From contig JAKAWN010000428.1 of the NCBI GenBank assembly GCA_021827245.1, forward strand, positions 1 to 5,753: 5,753 bases of DNA, read 5' to 3'. This stretch comes from Acidobacteriota bacterium (GTDB lineage Bacteria; Acidobacteriota; Terriglobia; UBA7540). Positions within the stretch are counted from its first letter, which is position 1. Each line of letters opens with the position of its first letter. Of this stretch, positions 1 through 5,753 are shown one piece after another. The translations under genes were made by a program, and so were the position numbers. The notes under the pieces are model-generated. The model saw only the letters and a program-made list of their open reading frames with translations. It did not search any database and was not told the origin of the DNA.

Positions 1-168
1 ATTCGCACCGGCTACGGCCCGGAAAATATCACCCGCCTGCGCCGCTTCGCCATCGGCGTGATCAAATCCCGCCGGGCGCCGAGCGTCGCGCAGAAAATGC
101 GCCAGCTCACGCGCCACGTGCGCCTGGTCTTCGACTACCTGCGCATGACCGAAAACGCCTGCCGCTGA
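1..168 (+). CDS. ISAs1-family (IS4-like DDE) transposase, C-terminal fragment cut by window edge
   Basis: The frame is open from the first base and gives 55 residues ending at TGA (166-168). It is the extreme C-terminus of a cut-and-paste insertion-sequence transposase. The visible pattern is a GPENITRLRRFAIGVIKS stretch (residues 6-23), then a basic segment, then LVFDYLRMT near the end (residues 42-50). By memory this resembles the end of ISAs1-family DDE transposases, in which the last catalytic Glu lies upstream, here outside the window. The strongly basic composition fits a DNA-binding protein. The N-terminus and DDE triad cannot be checked, so I cannot tell whether the gene is intact. 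It runs toward the minus-strand dehydrogenase gene. No terminal inverted repeat could be placed with confidence downstream of the stop. Another DDE family with a similar tail is possible. Confidence 0.72.
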   Translation: MRTGYGPENITRLRRFAIGVIKSRRAPSVAQKMRQLTRHVRLVFDYLRMTENACR

Positions 169-556
169 CCCCGTCGCCCTCAGGCTGGCTTACCGAATGA
201 CCTTTAACCCCTTGCGCCACGCCAGCCCCATGAAGCCCTCTCATGCTCAAGAACGCAGCCCCTTGAAAGCGTCCAGATGCCTCAGCCCTACAACCCGCCC
301 CTCAACCCCCCAGATATTTCCCCACAATCCCTCAGAACAAATTTACCGTGGCAGGTTGGCAGGGAGCTGGGATATCGCCATGCCTTCGCTTCTTGTCCAT
401 GAAGACACGAGCCATAGGACAAGGCAATCCTGTCGCCAAAATTCGCTCGAGGTGTCGCCAGATGAATCCCACAAGCTCAAAGTTGATGTTCCGCTGGATG
501 CAGTACCTCGCGAAGAAGAGAAGAAGATTTTGAGACGGTGGCTTGGCAAGAGCGCG
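169..556. other. Intergenic region between transposase and dehydrogenase, no supported gene
   Basis: These 388 bases lie between two convergent stop codons. The plus-strand open frame starting at 197 runs on into the antisense of the dehydrogenase. Its translation is low-complexity and Ser/Pro/Arg-rich with no recognisable motif, so I treat it as chance. In the minus strand, the frame stays open for about 74 codons past the dehydrogenase stop, to TGA at 332-334, but has no credible start or family resemblance. A 7-bp inverted repeat (392-398 with 417-423, 18-base loop) is present without a T-run. The left part probably includes the end of the insertion sequence, but I could not define its inverted repeat or target duplication. 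Confidence 0.5.
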
Positions 557-1873
557 TCACCATGCGATCCCTCGAGAGCGCCTGCCAATTGCTTCCAGGC
601 TTCGTTCAAGACCGAGCAAGTCAACCAGGACGGTGCCTTTCTTAAGAAGCCCAAGGGCAGTACGGAATTCCGGATGATTGCCGGCCAGGACAACGACGTC
701 GCTGACCCGGACAAGTTCTTCATGCGACTCTGTCATCAGTCGCGGAAGTTCCGGAAGCTCCTTTCGGATGAACGACTGGTTAGCTCCCAGTAAGCGGTCC
801 ACCTGCACTCGAGGATCGTACACCCTTACTTGTTTTCCGGCTGTGATCAATTTCTTAACCAGAGCGCAAACAGGGCTCTCACGGAGGTCGTCCGTGTCGG
901 ATTTGAAAACCAGACCAAGCACCCCAATCCTTTTCCTCTTTGCCGAAAGAACCAGATTTACAGCCCTCTCCAAATGACGGGAATTGCTGGGGAGGATGTT
1001 CGCAATCAAAGGAAAATGCAGACCGCTCTCGCGAGCGAGCCACTCAAGAGCCCTGACGTCCTTTGGCAAGCAGGGACCGCCAAAAGCGAAACCTGGCCTC
1101 AGGTAGAGTGGTGAAATATTGAGCTTTGTATCCTGGACGAATATCCGCATTAGCTCCCGCCCATCCACATCGAACTGCTTGCATAACGAGCCTATCTCGT
1201 TGGCAAAAGCAACTTTTAAAGCGTGATAAGAATTGTCAGCGTATTTCAGGATTTCCGCCGCTTTGAATGAGGTGACAAAAAGGGGCGCCTTGATCGGTTT
1301 CCAGAGCATCGTCAACCGGCGGGCGGTACGGGGATCACCAGTACCGAGGACCGTCAGAGGGGGGTGAAAAAAGTCGTGGATGGAAGAGCCTTCGCGCAGG
1401 AATTCGGGATGGAAGCACACGCCGAAGTCACGCCCCGCCTTCTTTCGGCTCGCTCTCGCTACAGTAGGAATGACCAGTTTCTCGGTGGTCCCGGGCGGTA
1501 TGGTGCTCCTGACCGCGACGACGTGGAATTTCTTCCTTTTCCTTAAGGAACGGCCGATACCTTCGAGAGCTGCGCCAACATGATCCAGGTTAACGCTACC
1601 GTCCCGGCGCGAAGGAGTGCCGACCGTTACGAGCGAGATGCCAGCCCGTTCAAGCGCCTCAGCCGGATCGAGCGTTGCTCGTAGTTTCCCTTCGTCCACC
1701 ACTTGTGCGACAAGGCCCTCCAGGCCTTTCTCGAGCACAGGAGAGTGGCCGGAATTCAACATACGCACTTTCGTAGCAGAAATATCAACACCATGAACTA
1801 TGTGGCCCATCCGGGCAAGACACGCTCCAGTGACGCATCCGACATAACCAAGTCCAAACACCGCTATTCTCAT
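557..1873 (-). CDS. Nucleotide-sugar dehydrogenase, AlgD-like (GDP-mannose or UDP-glucose 6-dehydrogenase)
   Basis: This 438-residue enzyme should oxidise a nucleotide sugar twice at C6 with NAD+, giving a sugar-nucleotide uronic acid in the cytoplasm for polysaccharide synthesis. The N-terminal Rossmann domain opens with GLGYVG (residues 7-12) and a strand-ending Asp30 for NAD. VGTPS (84-88) and PEFLREG (156-162, Glu157) follow. The central dimer helix carries ILKYADNSYHALK with Lys210, Asn214 and Lys220. The catalytic loop GFAFGGPCLPKD holds Cys268, the same number as the AlgD nucleophile. The C-terminal domain has FKSDTDDLRESP (323-334). Length and the final GIAW match AlgD (about 436 residues, ending GICW), so both termini look native. 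Substrate cannot be settled: GFAFGG-CLPKDVRAL favours GDP-mannose, but related UDP-glucose enzymes share much of this. The ATG at 1873 fits the family start. Its GGAG (1889-1892) is 15 bases away, so the ribosome binding site is weak. It probably has its own promoter. Confidence 0.93.
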   Translation of the reverse strand: MRIAVFGLGYVGCVTGACLARMGHIVHGVDISATKVRMLNSGHSPVLEKGLEGLVAQVVDEGKLRATLDPAEALERAGISLVTVGTPSRRDGSVNLDHVGAALEGIGRSLRKRKKFHVVAVRSTIPPGTTEKLVIPTVARASRKKAGRDFGVCFHPEFLREGSSIHDFFHPPLTVLGTGDPRTARRLTMLWKPIKAPLFVTSFKAAEILKYADNSYHALKVAFANEIGSLCKQFDVDGRELMRIFVQDTKLNISPLYLRPGFAFGGPCLPKDVRALEWLARESGLHFPLIANILPSNSRHLERAVNLVLSAKRKRIGVLGLVFKSDTDDLRESPVCALVKKLITAGKQVRVYDPRVQVDRLLGANQSFIRKELPELPRLMTESHEELVRVSDVVVLAGNHPEFRTALGLLKKGTVLVDLLGLERSLEAIGRRSRGIAW

Positions 1874-1940
1874 GATGATGTCTTAAATCTCCAGGAAGGC
1901 GATTGAAAATTGACACCCGTGACGGCAGTGCCAGTGACTG

Positions 1941-1970
1941 ACTATATTCGACGCTGAAAGGCAAAGTCAA
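1941..1970 (-). promoter_or_regulatory. Putative sigma70-type promoter for the nucleotide-sugar dehydrogenase
   Basis: Reading the minus strand, a -35 box TTGACT (1970-1965, 5 of 6 to consensus) is followed after 18 bases by a -10 box TATAGT (1946-1941, 5 of 6). This predicts a transcript start near 1934 and a leader of about 60 bases before the ATG at 1873. It sits in the only sizeable gap between minus-strand genes here, which supports a separate transcription unit. The call rests on consensus matching alone; the host's sigma factor preferences are unknown. Confidence 0.45.
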
Positions 1971-2011
1971 AAGCAGGGACTCAAGAGCAAAAGTAAAAGG
2001 AGCTGCAAGCA

Positions 2012-2671
2012 TCACCGAGAGATGCTGGAAAGCAACGACTCGATCGCCGCGGCCACTCCGTCTTCGCAGCCAAAAACAGACGATCCGGCAACCAGAACAT
2101 TCGCTCCGGCCTCGACAACCAGCGGCGCCGTTTCATGATTGATTCCCCCATCCACCTCCACTTCGCACTCGAGCCCTTTTTCTTCAATTTGCTCTCGGAT
2201 CTGCCGGATCTTGGGCAGGGTTTCCCGAATAAATTCCTGGCCGCCGAATCCTGGGTTGACGGTCATTACCAGGACCAGATTGAGATTTCCGATAAGTTCT
2301 GAGAGCAGGCAGGCAGGAGTGGAAGGATTGATGGCCACCCCGGCCTTCTTACCCAGAGAGTGGATATGCTGAACGGCTCGGTGCAAATGTGGAGTCGCTT
2401 CCTGATGGATGATGATGGTGTCGGCACCCGCCTCTGCAAATGATTCGATGAAGTCCTCCGGCGGGGTAACCATCAGATGAGTTTCGAGCATCAGGCGGGT
2501 GAGCGGACGAAGACATGCGACGGCTTGCGTTCCAAAGGTAATGTTTGGAACGAAACGGCCATCCATCACGTCGATCTGGATGCGGTCCACCCCAGCGGCT
2601 TCCACCTCCAGAACCTGTTCGCCCAGGCGGGTGAAATCCGCAGAGAGGATCGAGGGAGCAATCTTGATCAA
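2012..2671 (-). CDS. rpe: Ribulose-phosphate 3-epimerase
   Basis: This 219-residue TIM-barrel enzyme interconverts D-ribulose-5-phosphate and D-xylulose-5-phosphate in the pentose phosphate pathway. The N-terminal APSILSADF (residues 5-13), DVMDG(R)FVPN (34-43), HLMV (65-68), VNPGFGGQ phosphate loop (138-145), EVDGGI (172-177) and the VAGSSVF phosphate-binding turn (194-200) appear in family order, and the length is normal. Asp34 and Asp174 are the expected acid/base pair, and His65 is a metal ligand. The residue before Asp34, normally the first metal-ligand His (HxD), is Gln32 (codon CAG, 2576-2578). The start is TTG at 2671-2669, overlapping the pgl stop TGA (2670-2668) as TTGA. An AGGA (2682-2679) lies 7 bases upstream, so translation is probably coupled to pgl. 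Methionine then leads directly into the conserved first strand, which supports this start. Confidence 0.95.
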   Translation of the reverse strand: MIKIAPSILSADFTRLGEQVLEVEAAGVDRIQIDVMDGRFVPNITFGTQAVACLRPLTRLMLETHLMVTPPEDFIESFAEAGADTIIIHQEATPHLHRAVQHIHSLGKKAGVAINPSTPACLLSELIGNLNLVLVMTVNPGFGGQEFIRETLPKIRQIREQIEEKGLECEVEVDGGINHETAPLVVEAGANVLVAGSSVFGCEDGVAAAIESLLSSISR

Positions 2672-3438
2672 TAACTTTTCCTGTGACCATGGCCGGCACG
2701 GAGAAGCTGCGCAGCCGACTTATCAAGATACCAGATGACGCTGCCTTCGGGCGGGTCAATTCCCTGAGCCGGGTACTGTTTCGGATTGCGCGGCCCCTCA
2801 AGCACCTGACGCAAAATCTCCGCCTTGCCTGTTCCTGAAACCAGGAACACAATCTCACGCGCCGCATTGAGAACCGGATAAGTCAGCGTCAGGCGGTGCG
2901 CTCGAAGCTTCTCCACATAGTTGGGACATACCCATTTGCGGCTTTCGGCGAGGGCTGTCGAACCGGGAAACAGCGATGCGGTGTGCCCATCCGGTCCCAG
3001 CCCCAGGAGGACCAGGTCGAACCGGGGGAGTTTCCCCTCAGCCCGCGCCAGGGTTTCCTTGATCTCTGCTGCGTATTCCGCGCACGCCACGTCGCGATCT
3101 TCCCGCTCGGCTTTCATGCGATGGAAGTTGTAGGCTGCGCCGGGCACTGGCCCAAGCAGAGCGCCGGAAATCATTCGATAATTGCTTTGGATATCATCCG
3201 GCGGGACACAGCGCTCATCAACCTGGAAAAGGTGAACGTTCTCCCATGAGATCCGTTGAGAAAATTCGGGACTTGCCAGAATTCCCATAAAGGTACGGGG
3301 AGTAGTACCGCCGGAGAGAGCGGCGGAGAATGTTTTCCCTTGCTGTGTGCGCTCCTGCGCAAGCTCAGTAAAGCGCATGGCCAACGCGCGGCTGACTTCT
3401 TCCAAATCCGGAAATGTTCGAATACTCATTTCGCTCAT
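2668..3438 (-). CDS. pgl: 6-phosphogluconolactonase
   Basis: This enzyme hydrolyses 6-phospho-glucono-1,5-lactone to 6-phosphogluconate, the second step of the oxidative pentose phosphate pathway. It belongs to the NagB/Pgl sugar-phosphate isomerase-like fold. With the ATG at 3438 it has 256 residues, close to the usual 220-260. Visible motifs are LSGGTTP (41-47), VDER (73-76) with the following SNYRM (85-89), LGLGPDGHTASLFPG (145-159) with the expected catalytic His152, and TYPVLNAAREIVFLVSGTGKA (186-206). WYLD.SAA near the C-terminus is also typical. Starts are uncertain. The frame is open to a GTG at 3471, only 10 bases after the opcA stop, giving 267 residues. ATG codons at 3438 and 3429 sit just before the conserved IRTFPD segment but lack a strong ribosome binding site. 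The gene sits between opcA and rpe and overlaps rpe at TTGA. Confidence 0.94.
   Translation of the reverse strand: MSEMSIRTFPDLEEVSRALAMRFTELAQERTQQGKTFSAALSGGTTPRTFMGILASPEFSQRISWENVHLFQVDERCVPPDDIQSNYRMISGALLGPVPGAAYNFHRMKAEREDRDVACAEYAAEIKETLARAEGKLPRFDLVLLGLGPDGHTASLFPGSTALAESRKWVCPNYVEKLRAHRLTLTYPVLNAAREIVFLVSGTGKAEILRQVLEGPRNPKQYPAQGIDPPEGSVIWYLDKSAAQLLRAGHGHRKSY
2679..2682 (-). promoter_or_regulatory. Ribosome binding site for rpe TTG start
   Basis: AGGA within ACAGGAAAAG on the minus strand lies 7 bases before the TTG at 2671-2669, inside the last codons of pgl. This spacing supports the unusual TTG start and a coupled pgl-rpe junction. No nearby ATG would include the conserved IAPSILSAD strand. 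Confidence 0.6.
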
Positions 3439-3481
3439 TCTGCATGCCAGCCGTGCCGTGAGCCGCAGCACCTCTTAAAAC

Positions 3482-4639
3482 CTACAACTCAACCATGCCG
3501 GCAATCAGATTCAAAGCCTCTTCGTAAATTCTATCGCGCTCGGGGAACTTCAGCTCTTCGTTGACCAACTCGACTTCGCTCATAGTGACAAGCCGGCTTG
3601 CTCGCTCGATCGGCGAATGCCCTGGCAGCTCCGCCCGTGTGCGCACAATCCCTTCTTGCGTTGCCTCAGTCACCGTAAACTGTGCCGAAGGTGTAGTGCC
3701 CGTTTTCAGTTTCACCTTGAGAGACGTTGATGCCTTGCCGTTCCCTCTGTGAACGGCCCACTCGACCCGAACTGGCTTGTCCCCTCGCCTGAACTCAAGC
3801 ACCCGGTTTGGCTTGGTGCTGGGTACGATGCGCGATGCCGGCTGCCAGCCCAGGCGGCTGGCCAGCCAGGCTGTGAGCAGCAGCGCCCGTGCAGTCCGGT
3901 TGCCATCGCCCTCTGCTTCCTCCTGCCACTCCAGCGACACCTCCGCCAGGTCCTGCAAGCAGAAACGGGCCTCCTTGGAATCAAAACTCTGAGCAATCAG
4001 TTCGCGGCAGGGCGTGATACGGGCCCAATTAAGATCGCTGAACGCGAATTCGTCCACTTTGCGGAACCGCTCCACCTGTCGCGCCAGGGTTGCCAGGTCC
4101 GTCTCGGGTTCCTCGAACCGCCGCGAGTCCACCAGCACTCGGTTTGTCACCCGAAGGACTTGATCCAGGAATGGAGGAGGAGCAAAACGGCCTGCTCTCC
4201 ACCAAAGATAAACCGGAAGCTCAGGGATGATCAGCGGGATTACCACGTTATCCAGTCCCATCACCGCATCGCCCCTGGCACGAACGTAAACCTGCTCGCA
4301 ACATACCTGCCTGGCTCCCGAAGGCGGAAGATGGCATTGGGCGGAGATCCATGCCGACAATCCCCCCGGCTGCTCCTTCGGTTCAGCCACCATGAGAATT
4401 GCCCGACAGGGGTTCTGGGCAATGACATGGCTGACCAGATCAAAAGTCTCGCGGCCCACTTCTTCACTTTCCACATACGCGAGAAGAGTCAATACCGATG
4501 CCCGCATCACGGGGTGGTCTGTCTCAGAGTCTTCCGCAGCCGCCCGCCAGAGATCTGACAACTCGCTTTCCAGGCGCGCGATGTCGGCCGGTTGGCGTTC
4601 ACCCGCCGTGAGAGATTTGAACTTCTTATGTACAGGCAA
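3482..4639 (-). CDS. opcA: Glucose-6-phosphate dehydrogenase assembly protein OpcA
   Basis: OpcA-type proteins bind glucose-6-phosphate dehydrogenase and promote its assembly and activation, best known in cyanobacteria and also present in actinobacteria. With the TTG at 4639 the protein has 385 residues. The N-terminal helix has LESELSDLWR (23-32), followed by RASVLTLLAYV (46-56) and NPCRAI (76-81). A central hallmark is PLIIPELPVYLWWRAG (135-150), then DSRRF (171-175) and DLNWARITPCRELIAQSFD (202-220). A C-terminal WLASRLGW segment (258-265) precedes a mostly beta tail. No signal peptide or membrane segment is seen. The frame is open 23 more codons up to a TTG directly after the zwf stop, but the residues so added look non-conserved. 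The strong AGGAGGAGG just before 4639 decides the start. Cysteines at 78, 102, 113, 114, 211 and 227 are candidates for redox control, which is speculation. Adjacency to zwf strongly supports the role. Confidence 0.9.
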   Translation of the reverse strand: MPVHKKFKSLTAGERQPADIARLESELSDLWRAAAEDSETDHPVMRASVLTLLAYVESEEVGRETFDLVSHVIAQNPCRAILMVAEPKEQPGGLSAWISAQCHLPPSGARQVCCEQVYVRARGDAVMGLDNVVIPLIIPELPVYLWWRAGRFAPPPFLDQVLRVTNRVLVDSRRFEEPETDLATLARQVERFRKVDEFAFSDLNWARITPCRELIAQSFDSKEARFCLQDLAEVSLEWQEEAEGDGNRTARALLLTAWLASRLGWQPASRIVPSTKPNRVLEFRRGDKPVRVEWAVHRGNGKASTSLKVKLKTGTTPSAQFTVTEATQEGIVRTRAELPGHSPIERASRLVTMSEVELVNEELKFPERDRIYEEALNLIAGMVEL

Positions 4640-4644
4640 CGATG

Positions 4645-4653
4645 CCTCCTCCT
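4645..4653 (-). promoter_or_regulatory. Strong Shine-Dalgarno that sets the opcA start
   Basis: The minus strand reads AGGAGGAGG, then five bases (CATCG), then TTG at 4639-4637. This is a near-perfect ribosome binding site at good spacing. It favours the internal TTG over the upstream TTG at 4708-4706, which abuts the zwf stop codon and whose possible binding site would lie inside zwf. The choice shortens OpcA by 23 residues. Confidence 0.65.
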
Positions 4654-4708
4654 CATGGGTTCCCGGTTGGCCGAAAAATCGCCGGGACGAAAGCCACGAC
4701 AGTGGCAA

Positions 4709-5753
4709 CTAAAGGCGGTGCCATCGGCGTGCGTCTTGCCCAATCAGTCTGTCCGCAGCCTCCGGTCCCCAAGTGCCAGCCTCATATCGCTGGAGTCCTT
4801 TTTCTCCATCCTCCCGCCACCGCTCCAGGAGTGGCGTCAAGAGCTGCCAGGCAAGTTCCACTGCGTCCTCGCGGTTAAAAAGGGTCTGATCCCCCAGCAT
4901 GCAATCGAGCAACAGCGTCTCGTAGGCGCTGGGAGGCTCGCCTCCAAAGGATTCCGCGTACCGAAACTCCATCTTGACCGGACGGATTTCCATCATCGGC
5001 GCCGGAAATTTGGCGTTGAAGTTGATCGAGATACCTTCATTCGGCTGAATCCGCATGGCCAGCACGTTCTGCTCGATGGGATTCTGCGCCTTTCGTCCGA
5101 AAACCATGTGCGGAACACGCCGGAACTGGACCACAATTTCCGAGACCCGCTTGGCCAGCCGTTTGCCGGAGCGCACGTAAAAAGGCACGTCAGCCCATCG
5201 CCAGTTGTCGATAAACAGTTTTAGAGCGGCAAAGGTTTCGGTCGTCGATTTCGGAGAGACGTTGGGCTCCTCGCGGTAGGCGGGAACTTTCTCGCCCTTG
5301 ATCCAACCCTCGTTGTATTGGCCGTGCACCACAAAATCGTCCAGCCGGCTCAGATCGATGGGGCGGATGGCACGCATCACCTTTGCCTTCTCGTCGCGAA
5401 CTTCCACAGCCTCGAATGACGCCGGCGGTTCCATCGCCACCAGGCTCAGCACGGACATCACATGGTTCTGAATCATGTCCCGCAACAATCCGGCTTCTTC
5501 ATAATAGCCCCCTCGGCCCTCGACTCCCAGATCCTCCGCAACGGTGATTTCAACGTGATCGATGTAGCGCCGATTCCAGATGGGCTCAAAGATGCCGTTA
5601 GCAAAACGAAACACCAGGAGATTCTGGACAGTTTCCTTGCCGAGGTAATGATCGATGCGATAGACCTGCTCTTCCCTGAACGTTGAGTTAACGGTCTTGG
5701 TCAGCTCTCGCGCGCTTTCCAGATCGTGGCCGAACGGTTTTTCGATCAAGATC
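4709..5753 (-). CDS. zwf: Glucose-6-phosphate 1-dehydrogenase, N-terminus outside window
   Basis: This enzyme oxidises glucose-6-phosphate to 6-phosphogluconolactone with NADP+, the committed step of the oxidative pentose phosphate pathway. The window holds 347 codons plus the TAG stop (4711-4709). About 145-160 N-terminal residues, including the Rossmann NADP site, are cut off, judged from the usual length near 490-510. The fragment begins inside the IEKPFGHDL motif. It then shows RIDHYLGKE (fragment residues 32-40, the substrate-binding signature), GRGGYYEEAGLLRDMIQNH (79-97, with the expected catalytic His97), KSTTETFAALKLFIDNWRW (about 168-186), PFYVRSGKRL (190-199), and a normal C-terminus with TWGP...AD.LI. 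No key residue seems missing in the visible part. The gene leads the visible cluster; its promoter is beyond the right edge. The direct opcA neighbour indicates an OpcA-dependent enzyme. Confidence 0.97.
   Translation of the reverse strand, partial: ILIEKPFGHDLESARELTKTVNSTFREEQVYRIDHYLGKETVQNLLVFRFANGIFEPIWNRRYIDHVEITVAEDLGVEGRGGYYEEAGLLRDMIQNHVMSVLSLVAMEPPASFEAVEVRDEKAKVMRAIRPIDLSRLDDFVVHGQYNEGWIKGEKVPAYREEPNVSPKSTTETFAALKLFIDNWRWADVPFYVRSGKRLAKRVSEIVVQFRRVPHMVFGRKAQNPIEQNVLAMRIQPNEGISINFNAKFPAPMMEIRPVKMEFRYAESFGGEPPSAYETLLLDCMLGDQTLFNREDAVELAWQLLTPLLERWREDGEKGLQRYEAGTWGPEAADRLIGQDARRWHRL

Noticed and set aside
392..423. 7-bp perfect inverted repeat CTTGTCC/GGACAAG with 18-base loop
   Set aside because: The loop is long, there is no T-run on either side, and it lies about 130 bases past the dehydrogenase stop; a repeat of this size can occur by chance.
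332..556. In-frame open extension of about 74 codons past the dehydrogenase stop, as if a C-terminal domain had been cut by a nonsense mutation
   Set aside because: The protein before the stop already has the full family length and ends in the AlgD-like GIxW, so the stop looks native; the extension matches nothing I know.
197..793. 198-codon plus-strand open frame
   Set aside because: It overlaps the clearly real dehydrogenase in antisense, has no recognisable motif, and its Ser/Pro/Arg/Lys-rich content looks like a shadow of the opposite strand.
1910..1948. Plus-strand TTGACA followed by TATATT
   Set aside because: The 27-base spacer is too long for a sigma70 promoter, and no plus-strand gene follows.
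1985..2026. Possible intrinsic terminator of rpe: AGCATC/GATGCT stem with 7-base loop, then a T-rich stretch on the minus strand
   Set aside because: The stem is only 6 bp with three GC pairs, overlaps the rpe stop codon, and the T-rich stretch starts about 9 bases away and is interrupted.
3749..4558. 269-codon plus-strand open frame
   Set aside because: It lies wholly antisense to opcA, and its translation shows no family motif; it is a shadow of the opcA codon pattern.
4592..5224. 210-codon plus-strand open frame
   Set aside because: It is antisense to the well-supported zwf C-terminus and the start of opcA, with no recognisable motif.

Overview
The window reads as a bacterial chromosome segment of moderately high GC (judged by eye). 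Four of the five main genes form an oxidative pentose phosphate cluster on the minus strand. Because the genes run right to left, transcription order is zwf (5' end outside the window) -> opcA -> pgl -> rpe. A nucleotide-sugar dehydrogenase, also on the minus strand, follows after a 138-base gap that holds a plausible promoter. At the left edge, the last 55 codons of an ISAs1-type transposase run on the plus strand and converge on the dehydrogenase gene.

The zwf-opcA-pgl-rpe genes make a coherent pathway unit. Zwf oxidises glucose-6-phosphate to 6-phosphogluconolactone with NADP+. OpcA is the assembly/activation partner of that enzyme. Pgl hydrolyses the lactone, and Rpe interconverts ribulose-5-phosphate and xylulose-5-phosphate at the entry to the non-oxidative branch. 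No 6-phosphogluconate dehydrogenase is visible; if it belongs to the cluster it lies beyond the right edge. Spacing is tight: zwf to opcA is 69 bases under the start preferred here, opcA to pgl is 10 to about 50 bases depending on the pgl start, and pgl and rpe overlap as TTGA. opcA and rpe both appear to start with TTG.

The dehydrogenase at 557-1873 resembles GDP-mannose 6-dehydrogenase (AlgD) most closely, down to its C-terminal GIxW ending and the position of the catalytic cysteine. It would supply a uronic acid sugar nucleotide for exopolysaccharide or surface glycans. The stretch 169-556 between its stop codon and the transposase has no gene I can support.

The host phylum is inferred only loosely. 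OpcA is typical of cyanobacteria and actinobacteria but also occurs elsewhere. The protein styles and the ISAs1-type transposase tail would fit Acidobacteriota or a similar environmental lineage, but nothing here proves that. I see no new defence, mobile or regulatory system. The items most worth checking are the Gln in place of a metal-ligand His in Rpe, the start-codon assignments, and the promoter between rpe and the dehydrogenase.
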